NCBI GenBank assembly: GCA_001970955.1
Contig: MPUH01000526.1
Coordinates: 1 to 47,989 of the forward strand
Source of the DNA: Stentor coeruleus
Taxonomy: Eukaryota > Ciliophora > Heterotrichea > Heterotrichida > Stentoridae
DNA: 47,989 nucleotides
Direction: 5' to 3'
Positions 45,501 through 47,989 of the stretch are shown here, in pieces. The first letter of the stretch is position 1. Each line of letters starts with the position of its first letter. Position numbers and translations under genes: made by a program. The notes beneath the pieces were generated by a model. The model was not told the origin of the DNA and made no database searches. It saw nothing but the letters and a program-made list of their open reading frames with translations.

Positions 45501-47285
45501 AATTCTAGTAGCAATTTGACATTATGGTTTACTGATAAAATGTATGAAAATTCAGCTAAAATACTTATACCTCAAATATGCGATTATGTTTTTGCAAAAG
45601 TTTGTAATGGTTTCTCTTGTAAAATTGCTGGCGATAATCCTCCAAGTGGAAATAAAGTAATTGGAGATGTTATATCTGACTTCAATAACGATCTTCTAAA
45701 TAATATTTATATCCCCAATGTTTTCTTGTATTATTCATATCTTCTTTCAACCCAAGATCAATGGAATCAAGTTATATCAAAAATCGACAATTATTTCAGA
45801 TCAGAAAACCCAAACAAAGGATTTAGAAATACTTTTAACAGTCTCCTTAATTCTATGATGCTTAAGAATAATTTGATAACCCCAGCAAGTGCAGATATAA
45901 CTATTAAACTAATAGAATATATTATTTCAACATACAAACTTGTTTTAACTTCAAACCAAATGGTAGAGATTACTACTTGTCTTGGAAAGTTGGTAAGTTT
46001 CCTAGACTTTAGCAAATTGTCTCAAATGATAAAAGATTCAATTAAATCATATTATGAAACTGTGCTTCCAGGAAGTGAACCTTTGATTCAAAACTCAGAT
46101 ATTTCTGTCTATGCTTCTCGCACATTAGCAGAGTCTCTTTCTAGTCAGAATATAAATGGTGGAAAAAATAGTCTAGAAATTCCTAATAATGTTCAACTTG
46201 ATGCAAATACTATATGCGATACTGAATATATAGTATATCCTTCTAATAATACTGAAGTGAAATTTGAAGTTAGTTTCTATACATCAGGAACATATACAGA
46301 TTCTAAGATTCAAATGGCTCAACAACAAAGCACTCAATTGAACTCTGGTACAGTTTATGCAACAGTGGGTGGAGATTTTTCTTCAGGTAAAAGTTATGAG
46401 TGTGCTTATTTAGAAACAGATGGAACTTGGATGACAACTGGTTGCAAAATAGCAGAATCTGCAGATGGAAAAACTAAAATGGGTCTAGAGCATCAATCAA
46501 CTTTCAAAGTCTATGAAGTTTCTTCAACTGGTTCATGTGGAATGGGTGCAGGTCCTTTAATAATTGCTTGTGCATGGATACTCATTGCATTATTTGGCAT
46601 AATAGCTTTTCATATTACTGATAAAAATCAAGAAGAAGATTATAAAACTGCGAACAAATATGCTACTTACGCATTTACAAGTATTTGCATTCGTCAAGCT
46701 AATGGTAGAAGAGTTTCATCTATTATATATTTATTCTCGATACATATAATCTTTATTTGTTTTGTTGGGGTACTTATGCTAAGAACTGGAAATCCTAAAA
46801 AAAGTACAGATAAAAAATACGGAGTTTTTTCAGGTGAGAATATAATTCCAGGAATTATTGGTTGGATACTAACTCAAATATTAGCAATACCTATTTATTA
46901 TTATACTTTCAATAAGTATGTGTCAATGAAGAGTGCATTAATAGCAAAATACACTGCCTTAAGTATTTCAATTCTTGGATTTATAGGCATAATTGCTATG
47001 ACCGCAGTTTATTGTAAAGAGTTTTCATTTTACTGGGTAGTCAATTACTTTATCTTTTTACCCTTCCAAATAATAATAGAAATAATTTTTGCTGCAATTG
47101 TGTGGAGAAGGCAAAAGAGTTGGACAGCTTCAATTTCAAATAAAGTATCTCCAGAAATAGAAGAGTTAAATAAATCAAGAAGAGGAGAAGATATTAATAC
47201 TTTTAAGAAGGGAACGCAATCTCAAGCAATTGTTGATGAAAAAGGACTGAATTCAAGTTCTGTCGATATCTCAAATATCAATTAG
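42540..47285 (+). CDS. Second polycystin-1-like receptor (REJ-like, degenerate GPS, 5 TM), 2 exons, internal TGA
   Basis: Exons 42540-43163 and 43179-47285 form one frame of 1,576 residues if the TGA at 43860-43862 is read (as Trp436). The ATG at 42540 opens a signal peptide (MFFLVSLICTVSSLL). Next are beta-rich domains, a Cys-rich block (about 396-450), then beta-sandwich PKD/REJ-like modules to about 1000 and a helical region. A GPS-like element near 1282-1315 keeps C...TW...GC but lacks the later CxC. TM1 is at about 1330-1355, TM2 1387-1409, TM3 1432-1455, TM4-TM5 1465-1520, followed by a 55-residue polar tail. It parallels the giant receptor about 10 kb upstream, for example VCKWKSSTIMEL here against SCKWSNDKKKL there, but lacks LamG modules and has a short TM1-TM2 loop. 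No PLAT domain or channel is seen. If UGA were a stop, the gene would be broken after 435 residues. Confidence 0.78.
43164..43178 (+). other. 15-nt spliceosomal intron of the second polycystin-like gene
   Basis: The sequence is GTAAAATCTATTTAG. Its last three bases are an in-frame TAG if unspliced. Removal joins VIIFTTDL to VLFIENPLGFIFKAYSDS in the same frame as the rest of the protein. Confidence 0.9.
43860..43862 (+). other. In-frame TGA, probably a tryptophan codon
   Basis: The TGA lies between YCEKRD and YQEYGNECIVLCF in a Cys-rich block that continues on both sides. The frame stays open for 1,140 more codons to TAG. No 15- or 16-nt GT..AG intron removes it. This fits UGA = Trp as in Blepharisma; a point mutation or sequencing error is the alternative. 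Confidence 0.75.
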
Positions 47286-47989
47286 AAATAAATTAGTTAG
47301 ATATAGAGTTAAGTTTGATTATTAAATAAATCATAGCATTTATTCCTAAATTAATTGCACCATATAACATTTTCTAAAATATAATATTGTATTAAAAAAT
47401 ATTATAAGCGAAAGGTTTAACAGTTTGTTAAAGCATACTTGCTATTGAAGTTTGAGTTAGATTTTTCAGCTAATTGCTTAATATATATTATGAAATATTC
47501 TATATTTTTATTACTCTTGAAAAATATTTTCAACTTGATTCTGAGGCAATAAATTAAATATAGCCTCTAATCTTATAAAGCCAAGATTTAAAAAGTGTCT
47601 CCAGACATAAAAATGATTTTGATAAAGCTTTTAAGTCTTTTTTTATATTTATTCATGTTTTATTTTGAAATAATTATTATATCCAAGATAATCCATCCTT
47701 CCGTATTTATGAGGCATCTAGCAGTATAAGCTGTATGGTGATTTTACGTTTTGACAAGATTTTTATCCATGCATTCTAAGAAATTCTAAGTTATTAATTT
47801 CAAATGCAAATTCCTTTTATCATTCAATTAGTTTTCTACTAGGGAGGCTATACATGAAAAATGCATACAATATTAAATAGTGATAGGAGATCTGTTCTAG
47901 CTTAATTTCAAAAATTATTTAACTATACTATGATTTTTATACAGTAATATTTATGGAAAATGAAATTCTATGAAAAAGCTAGGCTTAGT
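47286..47989. other. 3' flank, no gene seen
   Basis: AT-rich sequence after the second polycystin-like gene to the window end. Every frame is interrupted. I recognise no gene, RNA or telomeric repeat. Confidence 0.5.

Overview
The window looks like macronuclear-type DNA of a heterotrichous ciliate, most like Blepharisma. The evidence is: AT-rich sequence; eukaryotic genes on both strands with very short gaps; four well-supported 15-nt introns (GTA...TAG or GTA...CAG) whose removal restores reading frames; many cilium and microtubule genes; and one large gene that reads through an in-frame TGA for more than 1,100 further codons, as expected if UGA means tryptophan. UAA and UAG act as stops. 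I see no telomere repeats, rRNA or tRNA. Three of the four single N characters sit between near-identical 71-121 bp copies, which look like unmerged contig overlaps.

Layout. 1-7158 is poor in intact genes: stop-ridden coding-like sequence (about 660-1450), a hypothetical gene with a probable 1-nt indel (1936-2810, minus), a possible transposase remnant (2930-3560), a membrane protein (4301-5218, minus) and a decayed pogo-type transposase (5480-6850, minus). 7159-20500 holds an unknown gene (minus), a TOGARAM/crescerin-like TOG-array gene with two introns, a decayed UBA-UAS-UBX (FAF2-like) pseudogene, calcineurin B, a MORN-repeat protein, an HBS1/eRF3-like GTPase with one intron, and a plasma-membrane-type Ca2+-ATPase. 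20501-21902 contains a cyclin pseudogene (minus). 21903-32942 is a giant polycystin-1-like receptor of about 3,680 residues. 33647-41988 holds a small-Tim-like protein, AP endonuclease, a LisH-CTLH protein, VPS35L (retriever subunit), a polo-like kinase sharing an 88-bp divergent promoter with VPS35L, and a sirtuin. 42540-47285 is a second, smaller polycystin-1-like receptor with one intron and the internal TGA.

Most notable system. The two large receptors share an unusual plan: signal peptide, Cys-rich extracellular part, PKD/REJ-like region, a GPS motif (intact in one, degenerate in the other), then five membrane segments arranged like the first five of polycystin-1, with no channel half and no recognisable PLAT domain. 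In the giant protein the ectodomain carries five Cys-rich plus LamG-like modules. The loop between membrane segments 1 and 2 carries about eleven tandem repeats with a Tyr-x-Ser-x-x-Lys-Leu-Gly-x-Ile core that I do not recognise.

Two broader patterns stand out. Intergenic DNA shows strong GC skew tied to transcription direction: 5' flanks are C-rich and G-poor on the coding strand, 3' flanks G-rich and C-poor. Several gaps contain recognisable, multiply broken gene copies, so this genome retains pseudogenes despite compact genes and minimal introns.
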